Shown: positions 8,180 through 17,085, counted from the first letter of the stretch. The stretch: DNA of 64,000 nucleotides from Clostridia bacterium (GCA_910575245.1 CAJTEN010000005.1:62001-126000); one strand, 5' to 3'. Numbers and translations are program-made. Notes: generated by a model not told the origin, from the letters alone.

Positions 8180-9253
8180 ATGGAAATGACATTGAGATGG
8201 TATGGTTCTGAATTTGACACAGTTACGTTGAAGCAGATCCGTCAGATTCCCGGGGTTACCGGAGTCATTACGACACTGTATGACACCGCGCCGGGGGAGG
8301 TGTGGAGCAGAGAGCGGATTCGTGCGCTGAAGGAAGAAGTGGATGCTTCAGGACTCCATATTTCCGGCATCGAGAGCGTGAATATTCATGACGCGATCAA
8401 GACGGGAGCACCGGAGCGGGAACAGTATATCGAGAATTATATTGAGACTCTTGAGCATCTGGGACAGGAGGATATTCACCTGATATGCTATAATTTCATG
8501 CCGGTGTTTGACTGGACGCGCACGGAGCTGGCGCGTGTGAGACCGGATGGCTCGACGGTGCTTGCCTATACGCAGGAAGCTGTGGACGCCATTGATCCTG
8601 AGAAGATGTTTGAATCTATTGCAGGGGACATGAACGGGACAGTAATGCCGGGGTGGGAGCCGGAGCGTATGGCTCATGTGAAAGAGCTTTTTGCAATGTA
8701 CAAGGACATTGACGATGAGAGGCTGTTTGCCAATCTGAAATACTTTCTGGAAAGAATCATGCCGGTCTGTGACAAATATGATATCAACATGGCGATTCAT
8801 CCGGACGATCCGGCCTGGAGTGTGTTCGGACTTCCCCGCATCATCATTAACAAGGACAATATTCTCCGTATGATGAAGATGGTTGATAATCCTCATAACG
8901 GTGTAACCTTCTGTTCAGGCTCTTATGGAACCAATCTGGAGAATGATCTGCCTGATATGATCCGGTCTCTGAAGGGACGGATTCATTTTGCCCATGTGAG
9001 GAATCTGAAGTTCATTACGAAGGATAACTTTGAGGAGACGGCACATCTGTCCAGTGACGGCAGTTTTGATATGTATGAAATTATGAAAGCACTGTATGAT
9101 ATCGGCTTCACAGGGCCGATCAGACCGGACCACGGACGGATGATCTGGGATGAGGTTGCAATGCCGGGATATGGTCTGTATGACAGAGCCCTGGGTGCGG
9201 CCTATCTGAATGGGCTGTGGGAGGCTGTCGATAAAGCGTCCAGGCGTAATTGA
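8180..9253 (+). CDS. uxuA: Mannonate dehydratase
   Basis: 357 residues from the ATG at 8180, placed by AAGGAGG at 8165-8171. Converts D-mannonate to 2-keto-3-deoxygluconate in glucuronate catabolism (EC 4.2.1.8). Recognised from the N-terminal MTLRWYG start, NIHDAIKTG, CYNFMPVFDWTRT, MAIHPDDP, CSGSYGTN, HFAHVRN and the C-terminal RPDHGRMIWDE block, all characteristic of UxuA and carrying the His/Cys/Asp metal ligands. Length is normal for Firmicutes. Followed by uxuB, the preceding step of the pathway. No UxaC or KDG kinase gene is in the window. Confidence 0.95.
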   Translation: MEMTLRWYGSEFDTVTLKQIRQIPGVTGVITTLYDTAPGEVWSRERIRALKEEVDASGLHISGIESVNIHDAIKTGAPEREQYIENYIETLEHLGQEDIHLICYNFMPVFDWTRTELARVRPDGSTVLAYTQEAVDAIDPEKMFESIAGDMNGTVMPGWEPERMAHVKELFAMYKDIDDERLFANLKYFLERIMPVCDKYDINMAIHPDDPAWSVFGLPRIIINKDNILRMMKMVDNPHNGVTFCSGSYGTNLENDLPDMIRSLKGRIHFAHVRNLKFITKDNFEETAHLSSDGSFDMYEIMKALYDIGFTGPIRPDHGRMIWDEVAMPGYGLYDRALGAAYLNGLWEAVDKASRRN

Positions 9254-9362
9254 GTGTACACGCGCCATGCAGATTGTCTGCATGTGTGCATGTGTGTATC
9301 TGATACTTGCACCTTCCTTTTCATGAGAATTTGTGTCGGGAAAGATATGGGGGTGCAAGTAT
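9254..9362. repeat. Structured repeat family B, copy 1
   Basis: Starts directly after the uxuA stop codon. Shares with 46871-47003 the run TACACGCGCCATGCAG, a CTGCATGTGTG block and an AATxTTTGTGTC core. Its 3' stem pairs 9303-9313 with 9352-9362. Compared with copy 2 the stem bases have changed on both sides so that pairing is kept (GCACC/GGTGC here, GTGCC/GGCAC there). Function unknown; it may act as a 3' end or processing signal for uxuA. Confidence 0.8.
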
Positions 9363-9470
9363 AATTCACTTTAATTACTTTAATGCTTCACTCGGGATAA
9401 ATTTTCACTCTGCAAGGCAGCTGGAAATTCAGGCAAGTGAAACATAAGGTCAATTGAAGTGGATCATACT
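9358..9470. repeat. Palindromic repeat family C, copy 1
   Basis: Outer arms 9358-9379 and 9448-9470 pair imperfectly with several G-U type positions. Interior shares GGATAAATTTTCA, TGCAAGG and GGAAATTCAG with copy 2 at 11145-11307. Its left arm overlaps the right arm of the family B element. Lies in the uxuA-uxuB gap. Confidence 0.7.
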
Positions 9471-9533
9471 GGTATCGTTCACTACAGAAAGAAAACGCAC
9501 GTGTGGCAAGGCAGCACAGAAATGGGGGAAAAC

Positions 9534-11147
9534 ATGATCTTAGATAATAAAGGACTGGAAAACAGGGAACAATGGGAGGCAGCAGGCTACCGGCTGCCGC
9601 AATTTAACCGCGCAAAGATGATTGCCGCCACCAGAGAGAATCCCTTCTGGATTCATTTCGGGGCAGGCAATATTTTCCGGGCTTTTCAGGCCAATGTGGT
9701 ACAGAATCTGCTGAATGCAGGCATGATAGACAGGGGGCTGATCGTGGCGGAAGGATTCGATTATGAAATTATTGAGAAGATGAATCGCCCGCATGATGAT
9801 TATTCGATTCTTGTGACATTGAAAGCCGACGGAAATGTTGAGAAAACAGTAGTAGGGAGCGTGGCGGAATCTTGTATCCTGGATTCCGGAAACGGGCAGG
9901 AGTACGGCCGTCTTAAGGAGATTTTCCGGAAAGACTCTCTGCAGATGGTTTCCTTTACCATTACGGAGAAGGGATACAGTCTGGTGGACGGAAAAGGAGA
10001 AATGCTTCCGGCAGTGGAGGCTGATCTATTGGCAGGGCCGGAGAGGCCGGAAAGCTATATCGGGAAAGTGGCATCCCTCCTGTATAGCCGTTATCTGGAT
10101 GGACAGAAGCCGATCGCCATGGTCAGCATGGACAACTGCTCCCATAACGGGGATAAGCTGTATGACGCGATCGATGCTTTCGCCCGGGGATGGATGGAGA
10201 GCGGAAAGGCCGAAAAGGGATTTCTGGATTATATTCATAATCGGGATAAAGTCTCCTTTCCCTGGACGATGATCGATAAGATCACACCAAGACCGGATGA
10301 CTCTGTGGAAGAGATTCTGAAAAAGGACGGAATCGAAGGCCTTAAGCCGGTGATCACTTCCCGGAATACTTATGTGGCGCCCTTTGTCAATGCAGAAGAA
10401 TGTGAATATCTGATCATTGAAGACAGCTTTCCCAACGGGAGACCGCAGCTGGAGAAAAGCGGACTGATCTTTACGGACCGCAAAACCGTTGAGAAGGTTG
10501 AGAGGATGAAAGTCTGCACCTGTCTGAATCCGCTTCATACGACGCTTGCAGTGTACGGCTGTCTGCTGGGATATGTGAAAATAAGCGATGAAATGAAAGA
10601 TACACAGCTGAGGAAACTGGTTGAAATCATCGGTTATCAGGAAGGGCTTCCGGTGGTTGTCGATCCGGGCGTGCTGAATCCCAAAGAGTTTATCGACACA
10701 GTATTGAAGGTCAGGATTCCGAATCCCTTTATGCCAGATACGCCTCAGAGGATCGCTACAGACACGTCTCAGAAGCTGGCGATCCGGTTCGGCGAAACAA
10801 TCAAAGCGTACAGAGATGCAGAAGGACTGGATACGGCGGATCTGAAGATGATTCCGCTGGTGTTTGCCGGATGGCTCCGCTATCTTATGGCGGTGGATGA
10901 TAAGGGAGAAGCATTCGAGCTGAGCCCTGATCCGCTGCTTGACACGGTCTGCCCGTATGTCAGGGATATTAAGCTGGGAGAAAATGTTGATACAGCAAGT
11001 AAACTGCGCCCTGTTCTTGAGGATAAGAAGATTTTCGGTGTCAATCTGTATGAAGTGGGGATGGCGGAACTTGTGTGCAGTTATTTCAGGGAGCTGACGG
11101 CAGGGCCTGGAGCCGTGCGCACGGTTCTGGAGAAGTATGTGGGTTAG
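9534..11147 (+). CDS. uxuB: Fructuronate reductase / mannitol dehydrogenase family
   Basis: 537 residues from the ATG at 9534 (an in-frame ATG at 9522 is the alternative). N-terminal NAD-binding fold with FGAGNIFRAFQ (about residues 40-50) and a C-terminal mannitol-dehydrogenase catalytic domain with the conserved SMDNCSHNGDKL block. In this position beside uxuA it should reduce D-fructuronate to D-mannonate (EC 1.1.1.57). The approx. 537-residue form is the usual Firmicutes length and exceeds the E. coli protein (about 486). Flanked on both sides by family C palindromic repeats, the second overlapping its stop codon. Confidence 0.88.
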   Translation: MILDNKGLENREQWEAAGYRLPQFNRAKMIAATRENPFWIHFGAGNIFRAFQANVVQNLLNAGMIDRGLIVAEGFDYEIIEKMNRPHDDYSILVTLKADGNVEKTVVGSVAESCILDSGNGQEYGRLKEIFRKDSLQMVSFTITEKGYSLVDGKGEMLPAVEADLLAGPERPESYIGKVASLLYSRYLDGQKPIAMVSMDNCSHNGDKLYDAIDAFARGWMESGKAEKGFLDYIHNRDKVSFPWTMIDKITPRPDDSVEEILKKDGIEGLKPVITSRNTYVAPFVNAEECEYLIIEDSFPNGRPQLEKSGLIFTDRKTVEKVERMKVCTCLNPLHTTLAVYGCLLGYVKISDEMKDTQLRKLVEIIGYQEGLPVVVDPGVLNPKEFIDTVLKVRIPNPFMPDTPQRIATDTSQKLAIRFGETIKAYRDAEGLDTADLKMIPLVFAGWLRYLMAVDDKGEAFELSPDPLLDTVCPYVRDIKLGENVDTASKLRPVLEDKKIFGVNLYEVGMAELVCSYFRELTAGPGAVRTVLEKYVG

Positions 11148-11307
11148 TATAATCCACGATAATTACCGAGCCCTTACACGCAGGATAAATTTTCATATGC
11201 AAGGAAGCTGAATGAGGCGATGCCGGTAGCATCGTCGATTGAAGCTGACGCGGCAGATGGAAATTCAGACAAGTGAAAGGGGCGGGTAATTATTGTGGAT
11301 TATACTA
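11145..11307. repeat. Palindromic repeat family C, copy 2
   Basis: Outer arms 11145-11167 and 11284-11307 match over about 22 of 23 positions, and the left arm includes the uxuB stop codon. Interior has GGATAAATTTTCA, GGAAATTCAG and an extra hairpin (CGATGC / GCATCG near 11220) absent from copy 1. The whole element could fold into a long branched hairpin. Confidence 0.8.
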
Positions 11308-11382
11308 GTATAAGCGCCAGTGTTTTGGAAAAGAGAGAAGGCATCAAATTGTCATTTGGATGAAAGCGCAGGTGGAATCAGG

Positions 11383-12894
11383 ATGGATACAAAGGACCTG
11401 AGATCTTTTATGAGGGTATATGAGGAGAAAAGTGTTAATAAGGCGGCGAAGCAGCTTTTTATCACACTGTTCAATCTGCGGACGGACGAGTACGGCGGCT
11501 CTCTGGAGAACAGGCTGAGGTTTGCCAGAGAGGTGGTAGAGGAGGTCAAGGCACGGTGCGGTAAGGATTTCCCCGTGGCGCTTCGCTTCAGTGTAAAGAG
11601 CATGATCAAAGACTGGCGGGAAGGCGCTCTGCCGGGAGAAGAGTTTGAAGAGAAAGGGCGCGATGTGGAAGAAGGTCTGGAGGCGGCTAAACTGCTGGTG
11701 GCTTACGGATATGACGCGCTGGATACGGATGTGGGAACGTATGATGCCTGGTGGTGGAATCATCCGCCGATGTATCAGGAGAAGGGTCTGTTCCGTACAT
11801 ATTGTAAGATGGTGAAAGAGGTTGTGGATGTGCCTGTGCTGTGTGCCGGGCGTATGGATGATCCGGATATGGCGCTGGCGTCCCTGGAAAACAGCGACTG
11901 TGATATTGTCAGTCTCGGACGTCCTCTGCTGGCGGATCCTGACTATGTCAATAAACTTCGCGGCGGAAGACAGGAAGAAATCAGACCGTGCATTTCCTGT
12001 CATGAGGGCTGCATGGGACGTATTCAGGAATACTCCATGATTAACTGTGCCGTAAATCCGCAGGCAGCGAGAGAACGTGTCACCGCGTATGAACCGATCC
12101 TGAAGGATAAGAAGGTTATGATAGTCGGCGGCGGGGTAGCGGGTTGTGAGGCGGCAAGAGTATTGGCGGTCAGAGGACATAAGCCTGAGCTTTACGAGAA
12201 AGGAAGCCGGCTTGGCGGCAATCTCTTACCGGGCGGCGCACCGGAATTCAAGGAAGATGATATCGCTCTGGCGAGATGGTATGAGGTACAGCTTCAGAAG
12301 CTTAACGTGCCGGTTCGGCTTAAGAAAGAAGTAACTGCGGAGGATGTCCTGAACGGCGGCTATGATGCCGTGATCGTAGCAACCGGATCCACACCGAAGG
12401 TTTTCTCTCTGGGAGACGATGCGCATACTTTTACAGCGGCAGAAGTGCTGATGAAGGAAAAGGACTGTGGTGAACATACAGTGGTGATCGGCGGCGGACT
12501 GGTAGGCTGTGAGACGGCTCTGTGGCTGGCACAGCATGGGAAGAAGGTTACGGTCGTGGAGGCTTTGGACAAGATTCTTGCGGTGAACGGTCCTCTGTGC
12601 CATGCGAATAAGTATATGCTGGAACGTTTGATTCCCTACAACGGGATCGAGGTTGTGACCGGTGCGAAGGCCAAAGAGTATCATGACGGTATTCTGAGCG
12701 TAGAGTGTGCGGATGGAGAGCGGACGATTGTCTGCGACAGCGTGATTCTGTCTGTGGGATATAAGGAAGAAAATGCGTTGTATCATGAACTGGAGTTTAA
12801 GGTTCCGGAGATTTATCTGCTGGGGGATGCGAAGAAGGTAAGCAACATCATGTATGCGATCTGGGATGCGTTTGAGGTGGCAAATCATATATAA
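11383..12894 (+). pseudogene. LysR-head / flavin oxidoreductase fusion (deletion chimera)
   Basis: 503 residues open from the ATG at 11383. Residues 1-28 are the start of a LysR-type regulator helix-turn-helix (DLRSFMRVYEEKSVNKAAKQ). From residue 29 the sequence becomes the second half of an Old Yellow Enzyme barrel (LRTDEYGGSLENR), a Cys cluster for 4Fe-4S (CISCHEGCMG, then C about 14 later), and a complete FAD/NAD(P) module with VIVGGGVAGCEAARV-like and VVIGGGLVGCE dinucleotide motifs, as in 2,4-dienoyl-CoA reductase-type enzymes. About 170 barrel residues, including most FMN contacts, are missing. The simplest reading is a deletion that removed the rest of lysR and the start of the oxidoreductase, in frame. 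Probably inactive. Confidence 0.8.
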
Positions 12895-12945
12895 GAGGTG
12901 TCATATAGTTACCGGATAAGTAACGGTTTGGCCGAAAGGCTGAAC

Positions 12946-13134
12946 CAATGTCATTAAGTTAAGCCGGACGCGCCTGACATGATAGGAATCTCCTAAGGAC
13001 GCGCTTTCGCTCAGTTCCAAACGCAGCGGTACTAAATTCGTGAAAAACCTCATTAAGTACCGGCGTTTTCCAATGGCCCTCAGGAGAATCCTATCATATC
13101 AGACGCTGTGTATAAACTTAACTTAATGACATTG
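12946..13134. mobile_element. 189-bp MITE-like element, copy 1
   Basis: 18-bp perfect terminal inverted repeats (12946-12963 and 13117-13134, CAATGTCATTAAGTTAAG) and flanking 10-bp direct repeats AAGGCTGAAC (12936-12945, 13135-13144) that look like a target duplication. Sub-terminal sequences are also inverted repeats (ATGATAGGAATCTCCT versus AGGAGAATCCTATCAT). No coding capacity. The interior is the reverse complement of the copy at 35111-35299 with about one difference. Inserted in the GGCTGAAC arm of a REP-like repeat. Confidence 0.85.
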
Positions 13135-13188
13135 AAGGCTGAACTGTTACCCGAATAATCGGAAAGTCCGCTTTCAATCTTGTAAAGG

Positions 13189-13230
13189 CTGCTGTTTATG
13201 GAGACACTCCATAGACAGCAGTTGTATTTT
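13189..13230. terminator. Terminator-like hairpin between converging genes
   Basis: Arms 13189-13202 and 13208-13221 match at 13 of 14 positions with a 5-nt loop, followed by a T-rich stretch. Suits the 3' end of the plus-strand transcript and possibly the minus-strand one. Confidence 0.6.
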
Positions 13231-13281
13231 GGGGATGCCTGATAAAATGTGTATGCCTGGAAAATTTTAAACATGGGTTAT

Positions 13282-14841
13282 TCACAGAAGCTCTTCTATC
13301 AGGCATTGATGTTCTTTTTTCCTGGAATTATAATTTATACCGACGGCAAGGATGCTGCCAACCTTTTTTTTTCTTAATTTCTCAGAGTATTCTTTGTTTT
13401 TTATCTGGAAAATTGCAGCTTCAGGAGAGCTGTCCGCTTTTAACTCAATAATGATTCCCGGAAGGTTTCTGCGTTTTGGATAAAATATAAAGTCAGCAAA
13501 GCCTTTACCACTTTTTTCTTCACGCTCCACATTGTACTTATTCCTGGCGGAAAGATATGCGAGCGTCACTACACAGGACAAACTGTTTTCGTCATTATAT
13601 TTCAAAATCGGCAGTTCGCTATTATGAATGTTGTGAAGATATGAAGCGACGGTCTCGCCTTGTCTGGCTATAGTGGCATCCAATACGGCTCCGGAGTTGC
13701 GGACTAATTCTGCTACATAGCCGAAATCGTCATCCTCCAGGGCATTTTCAAATTCTATCATAAGTTCTTTGTTCGGGATTCTGAGTTCATCATCGCTGTA
13801 GGATAATAAGCCGTATATGATCATTGCGGCATAGATTTCCTTTTTCGTAGCAGGGCTTTCCTGGCCTGCGGTGTATTCTTTCCTGATTTCGATCCTGACT
13901 GGCATATGGTTTACCATTTTTATGGCATCTTCTCTTACTTCTCCGATGTTATATTTCAGGAAAAATAACACTTCATCCATTCTGCCTGTTGTGGTCCAGT
14001 AACTTTGACAGATACCGTCCTCCAGCGCACATACGACAGATCTTGGATTATAGAGCCGGTGCCCGTCCCTTGTCTGATAACCGTTATACCATTCGTTAAT
14101 TTCTTCCATGGACAAGGTGGTTTGCTGTCGGCATAATGCTTCCACTTCCTCTTCTGTAAAACCAAAATATTTTTCAAAAGAGGGATCATTCATCATGGTG
14201 TATTCTTGAAACATATTCAAGGCAGAACTGGTACTGTATCTTTTGATAGGCAGAACACCGGTCATATAGGCAAGTGCTACATATGGCCGGTCCTTGAGCA
14301 GGTCTCTCAGAAATTCCAGGAAATCGCTCTGGTTCTCCGGATATAGATTATGGCTGAAGATGTAGTCCCACTCATCTATGATAAAGATAAATTCATCGTT
14401 TGTGGCGGCCAGCATGTCAGTGACACTGTTAAATACCGTACTCTGAAGTTCCGGATAGGACTCTGCAATATCACGTTTTAAAGAGTCTTTGATCAGACCA
14501 ATATAATCGTTATAAGTGTTACCCAGGTCAGACAGATGGCTCAAACACATATTTATTACATTGTAATGATTTAAATGGGCAGTGTAGTCTTTATTCTGAC
14601 TTATTTCCAGATTGTCAAATATGGATTTGGAGTCGTATGCTTTGCAATAGTATGCGCCGAGCATGTTGAGTAAAGACGTTTTGCCAAAACGCCGGGGTTT
14701 CGTAATGCAGATGTATTTTGTAATGGTTTTGATACGTTTATTTATTGTCCTGATGATGCCGGATTTATCAACGAAATATTCGCTGTTTATTAGTTGATTA
14801 TATAATATCAGGGAAGAATTAGTGTTCAAATATTTAGGCAT
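13282..14841 (-). CDS. AAA-ATPase-like / PD-(D/E)XK nuclease-like protein (paralog 1)
   Basis: 519 residues. N-terminal AAA-ATPase-like domain with P-loop KPRRFGKTS (about 48-56) and Walker B FIFIIDEWD (about 152), then a C-terminal PD-(D/E)XK-like core (GKGFADF... IIIELK near residues 460-480). This is the architecture annotated as DUF1703 / AAA_like plus PDDEXK_9. AGGAG precedes the ATG. Role unproven; suggestions for the family include a mobile or defence-linked ATPase-nuclease. With 58002-59564 it forms one subfamily (shared NTNxxxIL and KYICITxPRRFGKT). Four relatives, one broken, lie elsewhere in the window. Confidence 0.88.
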   Translation of the reverse strand: MPKYLNTNSSLILYNQLINSEYFVDKSGIIRTINKRIKTITKYICITKPRRFGKTSLLNMLGAYYCKAYDSKSIFDNLEISQNKDYTAHLNHYNVINMCLSHLSDLGNTYNDYIGLIKDSLKRDIAESYPELQSTVFNSVTDMLAATNDEFIFIIDEWDYIFSHNLYPENQSDFLEFLRDLLKDRPYVALAYMTGVLPIKRYSTSSALNMFQEYTMMNDPSFEKYFGFTEEEVEALCRQQTTLSMEEINEWYNGYQTRDGHRLYNPRSVVCALEDGICQSYWTTTGRMDEVLFFLKYNIGEVREDAIKMVNHMPVRIEIRKEYTAGQESPATKKEIYAAMIIYGLLSYSDDELRIPNKELMIEFENALEDDDFGYVAELVRNSGAVLDATIARQGETVASYLHNIHNSELPILKYNDENSLSCVVTLAYLSARNKYNVEREEKSGKGFADFIFYPKRRNLPGIIIELKADSSPEAAIFQIKNKEYSEKLRKKKVGSILAVGINYNSRKKEHQCLIEELL

Positions 14842-15013
14842 ATTGGCAGTGACTCCTTTCTGGATTTCCGAAACCTTATGCAGATTTTGGCTGCTTATGT
14901 CTGCTGCGGTACAATATACGGATAAAGCAAAGAATTGTTTTTATTATACCGTTTTGTCATACAGAATACAAGTGAAAGAATGCTTTCTTGTTCTTTTATT
15001 ATATGATACAATA

Positions 15014-15060
15014 TAACAACTCAGACAGGCTTGTGCATTTACTGCATCGGCTACGGTACT
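15014..15060. repeat. Decayed GTAACAGTTCAG-family repeat fragment
   Basis: Resembles the left half of the REP-like element, including the block GTGCATTTACTGCA, directly before the DUF554 pseudogene ribosome site. Confidence 0.4.
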
Positions 15061-15073
15061 AGGAGAGTAAAAT

Positions 15074-15750
15074 ATGCCTATCGGGATTATAATGAATGTG
15101 TTAGTGGTGGTTGCAGGAGGAATTACGGGCGCTCTGGCAGGAGAGAGGATCAGTGAGTCATTTAAGGAAAACCTGAATACGATTTTCGGGGCATGTGCGA
15201 TGTCTATGGGAATCGCTTCAACCGTACTTATGGAAAATATGCCGGCTGTGATCTTCTCGGTTATAGCGGGCACATCCATCGGACTGGCCATACATATGGG
15301 GGAGCAGATTAACAAGGCAGGGACGGTGATGCAGAGAGGGATCGGCAGAGTGCTTAAGACATCGGGGAAGGATAAGACGGAACCGGAATTTACGGAGCTA
15401 TTGTGTCCGGTATGACAGGAGACCATTCCATTTTGCTGGCGAAATCAATTCTTGATTTTCCTACGGCGTTGATATTTTCATGTACGCTGGGGATGGTGGT
15501 TTCGCTGATTGCTGTGCCGCAGTTTATCATTTTCATGGCGTTGTACCTGCTGGCCGGGGTTATATACCCGCTGTGTACGCCTGTGATGATTAATGATTTC
15601 AAGGCGTGCGGAGGTATTCTGCTGCTGGCAACAGGCTTTCGGATGATTAAGGTGAAGGAATTTCCGGTAGCGGATATGATTCCGGCGATGGTACTGGTGA
15701 TGCATGTGAGCTATTTGTGGTCGAATTATATCGTACCGCTCATAGCATAG
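15074..15750 (+). pseudogene. DUF554 membrane protein, frameshifted by internal deletion
   Basis: Two overlapping frames together encode one DUF554 protein. 15074-15388 (frame 1) gives the start, MPIGIIMNVLVVVAGGITGAL through the MxNMPAV block. From about 15390 frame 2 gives YGAIVSGMTGDHS to the final SYLWSNYI. Intact relatives carry about 20 more residues, including a hydrophobic segment, between these halves, so a deletion not divisible by three at about 15388-15392 has removed them and shifted the frame. AGGAGAG precedes the ATG. DUF554 proteins are multi-pass membrane proteins of uncertain, possibly transport, function. An assembly error is less likely because residues are lost as well as the frame. 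Confidence 0.8.
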
Positions 15751-15827
15751 GCCGGAGCTGTGAAGGGCAGGCTATCTTCCGGAGCCAAACGGAAGATTTG
15801 AAAATCGTATAAATTGGGGAAGGGTTT

Positions 15828-16895
15828 ATGCCGTATTTAACACAGAGTAATGCGCAGAAAATTGCAGACAGGATCATGGAGGTTGTCCCGTATAATATCA
15901 ATATTATGAATCAGAACGGCGAGAGCATAGCCAGTGGGGATAAGGCCAGAATCGGTTCGGTTCATAAAGGAGCCGTCAGGGCAATAGAGCGCCGGGAGGC
16001 ATACAATGTGTATCAGGACACGGAGACAGAGAGAAAGGGAGTCAATCTCCCTATTATTTACAATATGCAGATACTGGGTGTCATTGGTATCAGCGGAGAT
16101 GTAGATGAAGTAATAGGAATTGCCCGGATCGTTGTGACAACTGCCCAGCTTATGGTGGAAAATGATATTTTCAACGATATTGTTGCAATCAAAGAGACGC
16201 GGCTTAATAATTTCCTTTATGAATGGTCCCAGAGAAAAGAGGAGGACTATAATGAAGCCTTTTTGAACCAGGCGGAATATTTTAAGATCGACGTGTCGAA
16301 AGAAAGAGTGGCAGTGCTCTTTCATTTGAAAAGAGTGAGATTTTCCATTATTGAGAAAATACAGAGGGCACTGCGTAAAGGAGATTATATCATCCGCCAG
16401 AGTATGGACACGATAGTGATTCTCTTCGAACAGGGACCGCAGCTGCAGAAACGGATCGGCGATATTATGGCACTGAGCAGTGATCTGGAGAAATGCTTTG
16501 TAGGAGAGACGAGTAAGATTGCCCTGGAATCAGTCCGGTCGGTGGATAAAGTAATGAAAATAGCGAAGGCTATGAAAAGCAGCCAGCAGATTATCAGCTA
16601 TGATGATCTGCGTGTGGAATGTCTGTTGAGCGAAATTTCAGAGGATAATGTCATACAGGGCATCGTGGAGAAATTGACGGAACATGACGCGAATCATACG
16701 CTTCAGAATACGATCATGGTCTATGCAGATACCAACGAGGATCAGAAGAAAGCTTGCAGTATGCTGTTTGTTCACAGGAATACCCTGAATTATCGGTTAG
16801 ATAAAATCGAAGAGCTAACGGGCCTGAACCCGAGAAACGGAAAGAATCTGATACTGCTGTATATCGCGGCGCTGCACCTGCAGATGGAAGAGTAA
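15828..16895 (+). CDS. cdaR: CdaR-family sugar-diacid/glycerate-responsive regulator
   Basis: 355 residues. N-terminal sugar-diacid recognition domain (about 1-135; starts LTQSNAQKIADRIMEVVPYNINIMN, ends at NDIFNDIVAIKETRLNNFLYEW), a middle GGDEF-like region and a C-terminal PucR-type HTH (MLFVHRNTLNYRLDKIEELTGLNPR, about 310-340). E. coli CdaR activates gar/gud genes in response to glucarate, galactarate or glycerate. Here it lies just upstream of an operon containing glycerate kinase, so D-glycerate is the likely signal. Ends at a strong terminator, so it is transcribed separately from that operon. Confidence 0.9.
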   Translation: MPYLTQSNAQKIADRIMEVVPYNINIMNQNGESIASGDKARIGSVHKGAVRAIERREAYNVYQDTETERKGVNLPIIYNMQILGVIGISGDVDEVIGIARIVVTTAQLMVENDIFNDIVAIKETRLNNFLYEWSQRKEEDYNEAFLNQAEYFKIDVSKERVAVLFHLKRVRFSIIEKIQRALRKGDYIIRQSMDTIVILFEQGPQLQKRIGDIMALSSDLEKCFVGETSKIALESVRSVDKVMKIAKAMKSSQQIISYDDLRVECLLSEISEDNVIQGIVEKLTEHDANHTLQNTIMVYADTNEDQKKACSMLFVHRNTLNYRLDKIEELTGLNPRNGKNLILLYIAALHLQMEE

Positions 16896-16911
16896 CATTT
16901 AAACGTAAAAT

Positions 16912-16959
16912 AAAACCCCAAAAAGAGTAATGCTTATAATACTCTTTTTGGGGTTTTTT
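16912..16959 (+). terminator. Rho-independent terminator after cdaR
   Basis: 18-bp perfect stem (16912-16929 with 16940-16957) around a 10-nt loop with the T-run at its 3' edge. The A-run on the left side would let it work in both directions. Confidence 0.92.
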
Positions 16960-17014
16960 GAATGGGAATTGTGCAAATGACCTAAAAAAGGAAAAAAGTA
17001 TGTGTCTTTTAACA

Positions 17015-17043
17015 TTGATAATTGGGCATAAAGAAGATAGAAT
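17015..17043 (+). promoter_or_regulatory. Promoter of the glycosylglycerate operon
   Basis: TTGATA (17015-17020), 17 bp, TAGAAT (17038-17043), 43 bp upstream of the binding-protein ATG and downstream of the cdaR terminator. Confidence 0.65.
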
Positions 17044-17085
17044 GTGTTTCACAATAACATAGCAGATGATTAAAGGAGGAAGAGA

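Larger units (their letters stand above)
12895..13281. other. Intergenic region with nested repeats and terminator-like hairpin
   Basis: 387 bp between converging genes. It holds a REP-like fragment interrupted by a 189-bp MITE-like element (12946-13134) and a hairpin at 13189-13221. No convincing gene. Confidence 0.7.

Noticed and set aside
12946..13134. Possible CRISPR or tRNA-like element
   Set aside because: Only one repeat pair, arranged as inverted rather than direct repeats, with flanking duplication; it fits a MITE. No regular spacer array or tRNA cloverleaf was seen anywhere in the window.
13080..13274. 64-codon minus-strand ORF overlapping the first MITE
   Set aside because: It is created by the element's terminal repeat and the adjacent hairpin, with no coding features.
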